Source of the DNA: Ascarosepion bandense
Lineage: Eukaryota > Mollusca > Cephalopoda > Sepiida > Sepiidae
Reading direction: 5' to 3'
Assembly: GCA_037127315.1 (NCBI GenBank)
Contig: JBBBDQ010000443.1
Span: 1,243,001-1,307,000 of the forward strand
Length of the DNA: 64,000 bases
Made by a program: the position numbers and the translations under genes. Shown here in pieces: positions 43,811 through 56,177 of this stretch. Numbering within the stretch: the first letter of the stretch is position 1; the number at the start of each line of letters is the position of its first letter. Below the pieces are notes generated by a model. That model saw nothing but the letters and a program-made list of their open reading frames with translations, made no database searches and had not been told where the DNA came from.

Positions 43811-46600
43811 TTTTATTTTATTTTAGAAAACTGAAGATGTCTTCTAGTTTTGTATTCAAAAATGTATTGCTGGTAATAATTTTTTTCCTTCAAAAATGTA
43901 TGATAGGAATAATTTTTTCTTTCTTCAAAAATGTGTAATGGTAATAATTTGTTTTCTTCAAAAAATGTATTGTTGGTAATATTCAAAAATAATTCTTTTG
44001 TTAATACTGCACAATAAAATGTGCATCAAATGAACTGTTCTGGTGTCCAGTTTTGGTGCTCTCTTCCCCATGCTAGTCTCTTCTTCTTATTGGCTGGGCA
44101 AAGCAAAGGCTTCCTGGCTGCCTTATAAAATTTTTCAAAGTAATAATAGCAAAAGAACCATTCTATTTTCATTTAGAATTAGCCACTTGGCAATAAATAC
44201 TAAAAATAATATGAAATACATCTATGTCCCAAAGGGATACAGCAAAAATCATCTATGTCCTAACATGACAGCACTATGTGCTTGTGGATTCATCTATATC
44301 CCAACAGGATGGTAGGATTTTCTATGTTTCAGTGGAACATGAGCATAGGCAGATTCTGCTTAGGCTTTTGGTCTAGGCGGAAGGGAATAATCTTCTTTCT
44401 CGGTTTCTGTTAGCTGAAAGAGTGTGACCAGCTCTTGGGTCACTATCAGCAGTGTTGTCACGAGCGGTTGTCATGAGACCACATGACTATTTTGACTAGT
44501 GGGAGATAAGCACCTTTTGTATCCTTACACAGGCAAGGACCTGTTTAAGAGATAATAGTCTTTTGTACACTACCAGCCATAACACTTGTCTAAGTGTTTA
44601 GCACACAAAGGTAAATTTTGTGCTTGTTTTGTAAATTTTGTATTCTGTGCTATTATTATTTCTTTTAAATTTCATACTGGAGTAAAAGTTTTTTTTTTTT
44701 TTCATTTGCATCATTCATAATTTCACTTGGTATGAGAGATTTAATTTTCTCTCTTTTTCTCTTCCATAAAAAAATACATCAATTTTTATAACCCCATTCT
44801 AACAACTGATAATTCTTGACATGATAAGCATGTTAGAAAATGAAATAAAATCATGAAATAAAATGATAATAATGAATTAAAAAAGAAAGTAAAAGATATG
44901 GAAATTTTATTACCTTACTTAGCTTTGTCAAACATCCATTAGATGGTGCTGTTTAAGTTCTATAAAAACACAAGTGACAAATATTTCTTTCCTTTTTTAT
45001 CCACCTTGCTTTAATATGTAGTAGCATATAGACAAGAACATTTCTGCTGGGGCACAGTTGTTTCCCTGGTCCACTGATGACTGAACTCTCTTTCCCGTGC
45101 ATAGTGTTCACATGTGTCTTTCAAAACCTCCACCTATGAAGTAAATCGACCTTTTCTTTGGTCGTTCCAACTCAGCACAAGGCTGACTTGAGATCAACTA
45201 TGCTCATCATGATTTGCCTGAACTTACTTCTAGACTGGAAAATGAAACTTTCTTCCATTTTCCAAGGCATAGTCTTTACATGTGTTTTGCCGAAACTTCA
45301 CCAATATAGACAAGTTTTATTTTGATTGTTCCAACTCCGCCTAAAATAACTGCAGCCTTTCTTTGTTTTTCCAACTCTGGCTTTTATCCTTACTTACCCT
45401 AACTTCTGGACCAGAAAAAGAAAAACGACATACCCAAGAGTCATTGATAACTTTGTTTCCTTACATCACTATAAAAAAAAAAACAAATGGTCCATAGTAG
45501 AAGACCAAGTTTTTATATGTTTCTTCTTTAATTGTTTACATGTGAACATGCACGCACCTAATATACACCCAACCTACAACCTTTAAATTTCATAAACGTT
45601 TAATCAAGTCCATCTCATATTGGGTGACTATATAGTGGGTTGCTTATCTATTCCTTTTCTAGTTGTAGTGGGAGTCCGTTCTCATCAATGGTAATTGCAT
45701 ATTGTTACAAGTTAACAGAATTTGGCCTTGTGGTAGATAGCCTACTATAAATCATAAAATGATTATAAAATCAAGAAAAGCAAATTGAGTTGAAAATAAC
45801 ATTTATATATACACAGAGCAATTAATGTTTTTATAATTAAAATAATACTTGAATATAAGTCCAACGGAGGTTAAACTGTTCATGACAAATATAATACTGA
45901 AAAGGATAATTAGTGTTAGAAATGTGGGGAGCCGAGGTATGTGAGGAATGTCTTTGAAGTAGTCGCTCCTTAGGTCAGTAAGTACTTTTGAGACAGGGGA
46001 GAAGCGTAGTAGCCTCTCGACTTAAGTCAAGGGGATATTAATTACACTCTTCTCCTTGGTCTCTGCCTGGTCTGTCTGCTGGGAGCTTTTTGTATCTGCT
46101 TTTTGGATCAAAAGCAGCTCGTTTGGAATTTCACACTTGTATTTGATTCTGGGCTTCCCATTGGCTGGTAAATAAAATTCGCATAGGCTCGCGAAATGGA
46201 AATTTGATATTTGATTAATTTTTATTTTTCAACCGGAACATCTGCGCGAATCTATCTGCACAGAGATGACTTTTGTTCATTTGCTTTTTGGTTGGTATAG
46301 AGCAAACATCTGGTCCCTCGCTTTTGCTCGGTATCACTCCAACTAACAACTTTTTTAATTTATTTTGTAAGGCATTTTGACATGTATAATATGAAAATTT
46401 TTTTATCATTAATGAATATAGCTACAATAGTGTTGGGATGCTGTTGTTGAGCAATGGTTCACATTCAAACTGACTGATCTCATTATTCTCATATCCCAAG
46501 TGCTCTCTTAGTCTTCTCATAATAATTTAAGTCTTTGCAATTCGGTTAGAATTATAGCAAAAATTAAATCCACTAAATCTTTTCAGAAAATTTAATTAAT
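43811..46600. other. Mostly unique-looking sequence
   Basis: 43850-43990 has loosely repeated CTTCAAAAATGT words every 50-60 bases. Short frames at 44043-44315 (plus) and 46215-46409 (minus) have no domain I recognise. 44340-44600 and 45920-46190 are denser in C and G and might be LTR or leader relics, unconfirmed. Confidence 0.4.
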
Positions 46601-46639
46601 GTCAGCTAAATAAAAAAAAATGTTAAAGAAAAGAAAGGT

Positions 46640-47087
46640 GAACCGTGTACTTTACTAAAACGTCAACGACCTAGGATCGATCTCTGATAACTGATATACG
46701 AGCAACCGTGACATCAGCAGGAGCAAGATCAAAAACGCGTGCGTTCTACATTTTAGCCATCAAAGCGAAGAAGCTATGGCTCAGTAAATATTTTGTCATT
46801 TGTAAATCTAAGGGAGGCGTGAAGCAAAATGAACAGAAATCTTGGTCATAAGTAAAATTTTGAATATACAGTTCATCGTGATAGGCATTCTACCTGTAAA
46901 ATAAAAGATTATTCGATTGTATAGGTTGTAGCCAGTGACACCGCTTGGTCCTCTTCTAGTAAAGAACGTTAGGTAAACATATGAGAAAATGCGGCGACGA
47001 GTAGAGAACGGTGATCAACAGGCCGGAGATTCGTTGGCAGATATTTCCAAAAATACCGAAGAATCGAAATCTAAAACCAAATCAACA
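46640..47087 (+). promoter_or_regulatory. CpG-containing 5' region of a candidate host gene
   Basis: This stretch contains several CpGs (ACGTCAACGACC, GGATCGATC, AACGCGTGCG, ACACCGCTTGG), unlike the surrounding AT-rich DNA. It leads to the candidate first coding exon at 46989. No TATA box is obvious. Transcription start position unknown. Confidence 0.35.
46989..47087 (+). CDS. Candidate first coding exon of an unidentified host gene
   Basis: ATG at 46989 (A at -3) opens 33 codons beginning MRRRVENGDQQAGDSL, basic and then hydrophilic (Ser/Lys/Glu-rich). It ends exactly at GTAAGC (47088), a good splice donor, in phase 0. Downstream lies AT-rich, intron-like DNA to beyond 50 kb, so the rest of the gene would lie outside or far off. 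An upstream ATG at 46981 opens a 7-codon out-of-frame ORF overlapping this start, a possible translational brake. The basic MRRR..ENG start recalls N termini of ER membrane enzymes such as phosphatidate cytidylyltransferase, but that is only a guess. It could also be a chance frame. Confidence 0.4.
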
Positions 47088-49102
47088 GTAAGCTGATCTT
47101 TTTGTTTTTTTATAGTGATTTTTTTTCGTGTTGTTTATGAGTTTATGTGCGTTGACTTTTAGTTTTGTCTTGCTTATTTGTCCACTTCACTGATTTATTT
47201 TTAAATCTGGGCTAATTGAACAAAGTGTAGCATTTATTCTTAGCTCTTTCTGTTAATAAATTTTCTTATTAAGTTTAAAAATGAAACGGCATTGGCCTAA
47301 AAACTTAATAAATCGTTTTCGAAGAAATATTAATTATCAACCAAGTTTTAGTCGATTACTCTCCAAAATCTTAAAACGGGTTTCTTTCTTTCTCTCTTTT
47401 TTTTTTTTTTTTTACTACGGCTGGTCAAAAGTGACTTAATTCAATGATGTGCATTTTTATCTCAAAATGAGCTTAAATTGTGGCTTTATTAATTTCTAGG
47501 CGAAGATGATGAGAGCAAATCAATCCAACGTCTTTATATTAAAAAAAAAAAAAGGCAAATGAAGTGCTTGAATGATTTATTGAATTTGGCGATGAAAATA
47601 ATTAAAAAATATATTTTATATATTCTTATTGACAATGATTATTTTAAAAAATTCTGAAAAAATTGACTGTTTATTTCAAACTTCTTGTCTTTTAACTTAA
47701 TTTTATTTTTAAAATTTATCAAAAACTTTGAACTTATAGCGGTAAAATTTAACAGCACAAAAAACAATTTAAAAAAATTTTTTATTTTAAATTTCTATCT
47801 TTTGATTGTATGATTTGCAAAAAAAAATCTTCTTTGATTACATCTCTGTTGGCCATCCGTATAATGAAAAACTTCCATTTACACTTTTTTGTTTTTCATA
47901 CGAAATAAACCGTCTTATTATTTACTCGACAAATAAATAAATCATTGTCTTAGGTTTTTGTTGGATAATTTTTTTACGTTCAATATTTTAAAATTCTTTT
48001 AAAGGCATTGTTTAATAAACTAAATTACTAATGAAAATTTCACTAATCAGTAAAAATCCGGAGCAAACGTGTTTTTATTCTTCTTTTCTATGATCATTCT
48101 TCCTCTTTTTACGATTATTAATTATTTTAAATGAGAAAATAAAGAGAATATCGTTGTAAAATGAATATCTCTTGTTAGTTTTCTGTTCAATTAAAAAGAA
48201 CACATTTCGTATCGTTCTTGAGACTCGCGAATTGTATTATTATTGTTTAACAATCGCCAAAAAAGCAGCATGGAACATTGTTGTCACGTGTCAATGTTAG
48301 AAGCCGGAGTTGAGGGTCGTCATCGATTTTCAGGTGGATGGATGGGTAACTAACGACTCTACAGTAGATGGCCGATCTTTTTCGTATTTTAAAATTTATA
48401 TTGTCTTATTTAATTTGTGTAAGCAACAAAAATAAAACTTGCTCCCAAAAATAAATTATTCAAACTTTATTATTAACCCTAGACTAAAATAAATTATGAA
48501 GTGATTTTTTTTGTTGTTGTTGGGATAAAAGAAGCCTTATTTTTTCTTTTAGGAGGGTTGATAATTTAAATTCAATAAAAGAAACCAGTTTTGTTTTATT
48601 GCTGTGAATTTCTGAATTTAAAAAATAAATAAAATAAAAGTTTCATTGCAATAGATAGAGGAAATATTTAATTTTTTTAGTCGGTTACAAACCAGGATAC
48701 ATCCATCCATCCATCTTTCAAAATTACTAAAATAAAAATTAAATTACTAACCAAATTATTTTAGCGATACTGTTGTTTTAGTTTAGCAAATAAATAAATA
48801 AACACAAACTCAAAAAAGAAATGTTCGATGGTTTCAAAAATTCAAAGTGATTTGCCTTTAAAGTAAACATTAACTAAGCAAAAAAAGGAACTAAATAAAA
48901 AACCCTTATTATTATTCTTTAAATTTTAGAGAGCTACTTTGAGTTTTGAATTCATAATTGTTTGAAGGAATCATTACAGAAAATATATTTGTTTTTAAAT
49001 AATAAATATGAAATGAAGATTAAAGAAATGCATTTTATTTAAAAGCGTTTTTAATTTAATGATTAACTCCACCCCCAAAAAACTTTTTAACACTGGTAAC
49101 TA
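47088..49102. other. Intron-like AT-rich sequence
   Basis: There are no transposon families, no long frames, and many short homopolymers. It is consistent with the first intron of the candidate gene starting at 46989. Confidence 0.4.
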
Positions 49103-49946
49103 GATTGGTAAATTTTCGTTTTAGGTCCGGTTGGCTTTTTATATCCCTTCAAATTTTTCCAAAATAGTCTTATTTCCGTGCAGATAAATGTATATGTTGA
49201 ACTCAAACCAATATTGAAGAAACCTACCTTTTTTTAATTTTAACGACCAGAAGAAAATCGGACTTCTTCTCGCTCTATTTGTCACCCACTTATTTTCAGA
49301 TATTTGAAAGTTAACTTTCTTCTGAAATTAAGCACAAAAAAAACACAAAAAAAAAACACGCAAATACACGCAATATTTTTTAAGGTTAATTAAACTACAC
49401 TTATCACTTATATATTTTCATTTGAAAGTTAACTTTCTTAAAAAAATCTATATTTTCATATATTTGAAAGTTAACTTTTGTCGGAAAAAATTAAGGAAAA
49501 CTACAATTATCACTTATTTTCATATATTTGAAAGTTAACTTTCTTCTCATATTAAGTACACGCAACTTTCTTAAATTAACTACCAAAAAAAAAAAAAAAA
49601 ACATGCAAATACACAACTTTCTGCTGAAATTGAGTACCGAAAAAATAAATCACATAGTAATTTCATCAAAGAAGTAAAGTAAAGGAAGTAAATAGGCCGA
49701 AATTATCTTCCTACGCCTAAAATTATTCAGCAGCAAATGTCTTATCACTGAGCTGGTAGTGGGTGACAAATAGAGCGAAAAGTCCGATTTTCTTCTGAAA
49801 AAAAAAAAAGTAGGTTTCTTCAATATCTAATTGTTGATTGGTGTTACATTTGCACGGAAATAAGGCTATTTTGGAAAAATTTGAAGGGATAAAAGCTTTC
49901 AGGACCTAAAACGAAAATTTCCCATTAGATTAAAAAGCAAATTAGC
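49103..49946. mobile_element. MITE-like element with about 190-bp inverted ends
   Basis: 49103-49292 and 49752-49946 are imperfect reverse complements (TTTTCGTTTTAGGTCC, CCCTTCAAATTTTTCC, TTGAAGAAACCTAC and CTCTATTTGTCACCCACT shared). The interior has four copies of the palindrome GAAAGTTAACTTTC (49306, 49424, 49466 imperfect, 49530). No coding. No terminal duplication was confirmed. Confidence 0.85.
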
Positions 49947-50460
49947 TTTCTATCTCCCTTGTTTTCAAAATGATTAAGTTCTGTTTTTTTTTTATTTCTT
50001 GGTTTACCTTTTTCTTTTTTTCTTTTTAGACGTTGTCCTCCATCATTATTTTGAAAGATTTATTTGTGGATTAACTATCAGGTTTCATTATTTTTATCTT
50101 ATTTTTTTGGCATTATTACAAATTATGTGAAAGGTTCTTCAACAAATGACTAAACTTTTTTTTGTTTAACGATTACTGTAGAGAAGTTGGAAGTAATCGG
50201 ATTACAAAAAACTTTCGTTAGATTCAGTCAATCAATGTCCAAATAAATGGTTTTATTATCCGCCCTTTGATCATCAAGTATATGATTTAGTTTAACTGTG
50301 TAAACAATAAGTATTTATTTTTTAAGCCTGTGGAAATTAAGTTTGACTTCTTTTTTTAAATTAATAATAATAATATTGATTAGAAAACAGACACAAGTTT
50401 TGCAATATTTCACACATGAAATTTTTATTGCAGTATAAACTTAGAAATTGAAACTCCAGC
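49947..50460. other. AT-rich sequence, nothing recognised
   Basis: No coding or repeat signal. Confidence 0.35.
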
Positions 50461-50720
50461 CTCCTTCAAGTGATAGTTGGAATTTTGAATCAAACCCTTT
50501 ATTTAATCTATGGGGGTAGATTGTTCTAATTCCATTTGCCATACCTTTCAATATCTCAGTTTCAGTTAATTACCTCTCATAATTCAATTCTCAAAATTTT
50601 GTTCCCGCTGCTGTGGCTAGACATTGACTATGGGTCAAGTCACTTTTGGATTGCTTAACAAACTCTTTTATTCACATTTCTGAGACAAGGTATTGTAACT
50701 ATTTACATTTGGACTGTTGT
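50461..50720. repeat. Penelope-related terminal sequence
   Basis: GGAATTTTGAATCAAACCC, TTTCAGTTAATTACCTCTCA and GAGACAAGGTATTGTAACTA match, with changes, the arm family at 20998-21255 and 32105-32350. Single copy, no inverted partner nearby. Confidence 0.6.
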
Positions 50721-52246
50721 GTAAGGAATCCGTGTGCCAGTGAAAAACTTGGTCACAAATCTCTTGTGAACAGTCCATCTGGCAATGTAGTAACAAAAAC
50801 TGGGACAGAAATCTAATCTTCCCTTTGCAGCAACAGAAACATCCTTTTGCTCACCAATCTGCAAAAATTTTGACTGTCATAAGTGAAAAAGATACAGCCT
50901 TTATTCACTGAGCAATTATTCTGATTGGCCACATCAAACATAGAGGCAAGAATCATTATTTAGTTTTTTGTTGCTTTTTGTTGTTTTTTTTTGTTTTGTT
51001 TTTGCCACATTTTCTGTTGTAAAATACATGCAGCATACTGTTGTTCAATTTGACGAAGTAGTTTGCTGTTTTCTTTGCTACAAGGACATTATAGATTTTT
51101 TTTAGATTGAAGTCCTACATGCCAGACAAAGATGAACTCTTATAGGATACAAATCCAATATCATCCAACAATTAACTGAAATGCAAAAAGTAAAATTGCA
51201 CACCTGCAAAAATGGATCAGAATGACTGAAAACATTTTAGAAAAACCTAGACCATAGCAAATTTCACAAGCCAGTGTGAAAATTAAGATTCTAGATTCTG
51301 ATTGAATAGGAAATAACAGATTCAACTATAACCCCAGTCAAATTTTCTTAACACCTAAAAAATTGGGTATGTGGTTTGATCCAAACACATGATCTGCAAA
51401 GTACTTATTCACATCCCTTGACTGGCCAAAGAGTCAAATGGGAGCAGAGAGAGACGACATGCAATAATGTAACAAAGGAAACTTCAAGTCTGACCAGGAC
51501 ATAAGGTCGCGTCATACATTTGTTCTTCATCACTCATGCTAATTTCTTTTACCTCTTTTTCTCCATCCTCAACATTCTCGCAGTTAACAAAGAAAAAGAC
51601 AACAAGATACTTCAATTGACTCCTTAAAAATTAATGTCCGATAAGTACAATTTCCTTTATTGCTTCACCTTCCTTTTCACTTTCTCCCTGGCCATAAAAA
51701 AGGGGAAAGGAACACAGACTTTATTAAACACATTCTCTATTTGCAACTAGAATTCTGGACACTTAACTCCTTACTACTATTTCTCTGGAACATTTAACTA
51801 CGTACATTTTCTCTTTGAACATTTGACTCTTACAAATTTGTTATTCTCTTTAGTTAATAAAATTTTACTTTAGCATACAAAACAAAATATTTTATTCTTC
51901 CACATTCCAAAATCCAACCTTCAATCTTCTGATATTTTAAATTGTGGGGACTTTGGTTGTGTTAGGCACAAGGCCAATTTGATGAACATCACTGGCACCC
52001 CTATACTCTCTTACATTGAGAATAAGGCAAGTCCTGTTCATCATTTTTCTCATTCCGCGGTTCTAGTTAACTATGTCTGCTACATGTCGTCTTCATCTTT
52101 ATGAGATGAGGCGAATGATTATTTTGGAATTATAAAGTCTGAAGTTATTAAGCAAATCATATAAACTTCAATAATTCAAATTTGCTTTGAAAAAAAAGTT
52201 AAATTTTAAACAATCAATTTAATTGTCAAAACAAAATCTAAGTTAA
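50721..52246. other. Unassigned sequence
   Basis: No recognised coding. 51960-52060 shares the GGCACAAGGCCA / CACCCCTA words with 11600-11645, suggesting a common dispersed repeat. Confidence 0.35.
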
Positions 52247-52372
52247 AATATTAGGTATTATCAAAATGTTTTATTAAAATATTAGGTATTATCAAAATGT
52301 TTTATTAAAATATTAGGTATTATCAAAATGTTTTATTAAAATATTAGGTATTATCAAAATGTTTTATTGAAG
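52247..52372. repeat. 31-bp tandem repeat, 4 copies
   Basis: TATTAGGTATTATCAAAATG plus TTTTATTAAAA recurs perfectly every 31 bases. Confidence 0.95.
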
Positions 52373-52419
52373 GTATTTGATGTATTCTGAAAAACTGCCA
52401 TCTGAAGTTATTAGGTAAA

Positions 52420-53010
52420 ACCAAACATTTTACTTAAATAGAAAGGTAATAAAATCATCAAAAATTGATCAATACCTATAATAGAACAAATAACAAATAC
52501 ATATGATAAGTCTTTGAATTCTTTACACTTGAATATAGTGACCCTTCTTCTTAATAACAGCCAGTAATCCATTGATTTTGTTGATATTTTTATTTTCGCA
52601 GGTTCAATTTCCAACATAATAGTTTTACTTGCTTTGCTGTTATATTGTTTGCCACCTTTATATAATTTCATCTTCTCAATTGACCATAGATTTTCAATTG
52701 GATTCAGATCAGGACTTGATGGTAGCTATTACATTATCTTTTATCTTCTATCCTTTAAATCTTTTGTGTGCAATAAAAAATTCATGGGTAAGCTTAGATA
52801 TATGAAAAGGAGCATTGTTGTGCATAAATACGCATTTCACTTTGAAACGGCAAGACTAGGACTTGTACCATGCAAAGAAAGTCTTGTTCATAAAATTGCA
52901 ATAATTAGTAGCATTGTTCAGTTTAACTTCTTCATCAACTTTGAATGGTCCAATAATGATTTGGATAAAATCCATCACTTGTCACTTGAGATTTGTCTGT
53001 GAAAATTACT
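52420..53010 (-). pseudogene. Tc1/mariner transposase fragment, minus strand
   Basis: Minus-strand frames give MHNNAPFHISKLT (about 52833-52795), matching the second catalytic block (normally a DNAP.H word) with the Asp changed to Asn. SSPDLNPIENLWSIE (about 52725-52675) is the third catalytic block with its Glu, followed by a helical tail ending near LLAVIKKKGHYIQ. The pieces are in different frames with stops, so it is dead. No terminal repeats found. Confidence 0.75.
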
Positions 53011-53187
53011 TTAAAAAAGGAAATTTTCATGTAATTCTTGGCACTTTAAAATATTTGCTTTAGGTGTATGGTTAGGTCTTGAAGGCTGCCACAATGCATT
53101 TAGTAAAATAAAGGAAGGTGAAGAAGTTGTTGGGTATTACCTATTTATTAAACATTAATATTTCGAGATCAAAATCTCATCTTCAGA

Positions 53188-53235
53188 ATGGTAGGAGAGC
53201 TTGTGTCCGAGTTTGGACACAAGCTCTCCTACCAT
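53188..53235. repeat. Perfect 21-bp hairpin
   Basis: ATGGTAGGAGAGCTTGTGTCC at 53188-53208 is exactly reverse-complemented at 53215-53235, with a 6-nt loop GAGTTT. It lies in otherwise ordinary sequence between two transposon remnants. Confidence 0.9.
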
Positions 53236-53860
53236 TTGCTTTAATAAGATTAGATGTTTTTACAAGTTATTTTACACCTTTTGTCCTTGACTCCCTCAAT
53301 ATCAGCCTTTTCAGAGATCTGAGCACTGGTCAAAAATGGTTTATTTTGCTATAACTCGCTTCAGTTTACGTTCATCACGAGGAAGCAAGTTCTTAAAGCC
53401 TTTTCCATTGATATGAGTTTTCAACTTATATTTTCTTTATTATCTGAGGATCACTGCAAGACCCTTTTGATATCTTCAATGTGAACTTACCTCCACTAAT
53501 TCTATTTTCTGTTTTTTAGCAATTGTCAGATCCTTCCCTTAACACATATTTAAACATATATTATGGACAAAATAAAAAAAAGTTTTTATTACATTTCAGA
53601 GATCTTAAGCTAATATTAGTTTAATCTGCATACTAACTTCAGTCACTCCATTTTTGTAAATTTCAAATATCTCAAAAACTAACCATTGAAAATAGCAGAA
53701 AATTCAGCTAAATATTTTACTAAAAATAGAAATGGACAAGTTTAAATTTGACAATTATTGGTTCAGAACCTTTTGAGTTATTGAGGTTTATTTAATTTGC
53801 ATAACTTCAAACAGTCTGTAATGTCTCAGTTACAATTTTTACCAGAACTCATATTACAAT
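53236..53860. other. Unassigned AT-rich sequence
   Basis: No coding signal recognised; probably decayed transposon flank. Confidence 0.3.
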
Positions 53861-53869
53861 TTTTTATTG

Positions 53870-55075
53870 TTGTTTTTCTCTAGCTCTTTGTATCACTAGT
53901 TCCCATATTGTATTCATGTCTATGCTTAGATAACTGAGGAAATTTTTGTAGAAGAGCATATGAACTGATTCTTATAAGGTTTTGTATTTTCCAGTGTCTT
54001 ATTTCTTCTGTCTTTTATTTCAACTCCACAGGCAGTCATGAACTTTGTTTTTGCTCCATATATGGTCAAACATGCCTGATTTTTCTGTTGCCCTTTTTGT
54101 TACAGCCTTATGGAGTTCCTGCAGTTTTATCTTTAGTGGGCAGCCTGTTTCTCCTTTATGTTTCTTGTTACGGCTGCACATGATCGTGTACCTACAGACA
54201 TTAATCATGTTCTCCCCTATGGGTTGCCTTACTTAGAAGGAACGTCTGCATAGTGTTGAATCACACCTGAAGGTTGTCTTGATGTTATATAAACCACATG
54301 TCTTTTTTTTATCTTTTCGACAAGCCCTTCACATAAAGTAGACAGACTGAGGCCGTTTTCTAAGTGTTATTATCTTGTACCCTTCTATTATAGTTTGTGG
54401 TAGCCGTTTTCATGTACCCAGGGTAGTTATATTGTAGGATACTGCTTATACTGATGTTTTCTTGTTCATACATTTCTGGGCTACCACTTATAATTTTTGC
54501 TTGATGTTGTAGGCATTAAATGATCCCTTTTTCACATTGTATGAGTAGTGGGAGCTGAAGCTGATGCTTACAGTATACAGATGTCTTGAATGCATTAATA
54601 TACCCAGGAGACCTAATTTGTTCTCTTCATTGTGGACTGTATCAATGGCCTTATTGAGTTTACATGGTTCAGTAGTAGCCGGACCTGTTTGGCCAGAGTA
54701 TGACGGTGTCATCTCAGGTATAGAGTTAGGTTTAGTGATGTTGATTTTAAGCCCATTTCCTCAAAGTATTCCGTGTATATCTTAGCCATTGCTGGTGATA
54801 ATGGGAGCCTATTGTCAAGCCTTCATCCTCTCAATATGTTTGATCCCATTCAGAAGTATGTTGTTCATATACAGACAGTCGGCATCTCCATCAGGTTATT
54901 TATTGGTATACTGGTACTTTCTCTTAGAGATGAGTCTGCAACCAGTCTGTCCCTGACTACTGGCAATGCCTCCTCCCTAGGTACCTTGGTGAACAAGCTC
55001 ACCATGTCCAGGTCACCATTTGGTTGGATTGGATGGGAGCATTTTTTATTATTTCCACAAAGTTGTTAAAGTTTA
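53870..55075 (-). mobile_element. Penelope-like element remnant, minus strand
   Basis: From 55070 downward on the minus strand: a reverse transcriptase segment VSLFTKVPREEALPVVRDRL, then an RT palm trace with a DDTVILW word, then connection sequence, then the GIY-YIG part at 54236-54020 (YTIMCSRNKKHKGETGCPL, then LQELHKAVT, then SGMFDHIW). The order and motifs are those of Penelope-like elements. Frames are broken throughout. The N terminus is missing. A second GIY-YIG piece is at 15292. Confidence 0.8.
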
Positions 55076-55140
55076 AGTTTCGTGGAAATAATAAAAATGT
55101 TGTGTGTGTGTGTGTGCTCACATGACTATATATATATATA

Positions 55141-55723
55141 CAGTACTGTGCAAAAGTATTAGGACAAGAACTATTTTATCTCTTATGAGGCATATCGACA
55201 GAAAATAAACAATTTAAAGTAATTTTATTTGATTTACTCAACAAATGCTTTAACAAGAAAAAAATACTCGTTACAAAATAAATTTAATATTTAGTATAAT
55301 AGCCTTTTGTTTTGATCACAGCCTTCATTCTGTCAGGCATTGACATCACAAGCTTTTTCAATGTATCTAATGGTATCTCCTGCCAAGCAGCTTGTATTTG
55401 TTCCTAAAGTGTGTCTTGCGAAGTAACATTAGATTTATCAATATTTTTATACAAAATATCCCATAGATGTTCAATAGGATTGAGATCAGAGTTTTGTGGA
55501 AGCCAATTCAAATTCTGAAACCTTCCTTCCTCTTCTTTTTTAGTTAAATAATTCTTACAAAGGTTTGTCTTTTCACCCTGTATTTGAATTTCAGTGAGGT
55601 TTTCCCCCTGTCCTAATACTTTTGCACACTCCTGGTAGTGGGCAAAAGTGGTAGGACAGGGGTGATTTTAAACTTTATTTTGATGCCTCATAAAAGATAA
55701 AATAGTTCTTGTCCTAATACTTT

Positions 55724-55727
<4 letters not shown>
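55141..55727 (-). mobile_element. Tc1-like transposon remnant, copy C, minus strand
   Basis: The TIR CAGTACTGTGCAAAAGTATT at 55141 and its mirror near 55700 (right end lost in TA repeats) frame a decayed transposase on the minus strand. It has WLPQNSDLNPIEHLWDIL with the third catalytic Glu, then [20 protein letters not shown] and KGYYTKY with a stop. It has the same family and the same near-terminal TIR palindrome (55612-55662) as copy A. It holds the empty Helitron site at about 55186-55203. Confidence 0.9.

Positions 55728-55766
<39 letters not shown>
55728..55766. repeat. (TA)n microsatellite
   Basis: About 39 bases of TA at the Tc1 / family P junction. Confidence 0.9.
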
Positions 55767-55769
<3 letters not shown>

Positions 55770-56110
55770 TAAAAGTGGAGTATAGTAAAAACAGCCAAGC
55801 CTTACAACAGTGGCAAAATATGTAGACTGTGCCAAGAAGAAAAGTTGGAGATTATGCTATTCCCAAAATGAACTATTGAATGAAAGAACGGAAATTATGA
55901 CGAAGTGTAACCATACTAAAAATATTAGGTTCATACAACCATGGATGAAAACGTTATAATTTGTTGTAATTTTTAAAATTGCACATTCCAAAATTCCATG
56001 CCATGTGAGCGTTAAAAAAAAACAACCTTTATGTGAGCGTTCTTAAAAAATATGCTAAACGGTAAAATCAGTTATAGAAAATCGCTTGAAGACACCACTC
56101 ATGGTAAAAA

Positions 56111-56112
<2 letters not shown>
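55767..56112 (+). pseudogene. Retroelement C-terminal fragment (family P), second copy
   Basis: Matches 8376-8760 from GTGGAGTATAGT through GAAGACACCAC, with independent indels. A (TA)n tail follows at 56113-56165, as at 8785. Confidence 0.6.

Positions 56113-56165
<53 letters not shown>
56113..56165. repeat. (TA)n microsatellite
   Basis: More than 50 bases of TA. The minus-strand open frame across it is an artefact (poly Ile-Tyr). Confidence 0.95.

Positions 56166-56177
<12 letters not shown>

Noticed and set aside
52634..53002. 122-codon plus-strand frame
   Set aside because: It is the antisense of a Tc1/mariner transposase whose catalytic blocks read on the minus strand.
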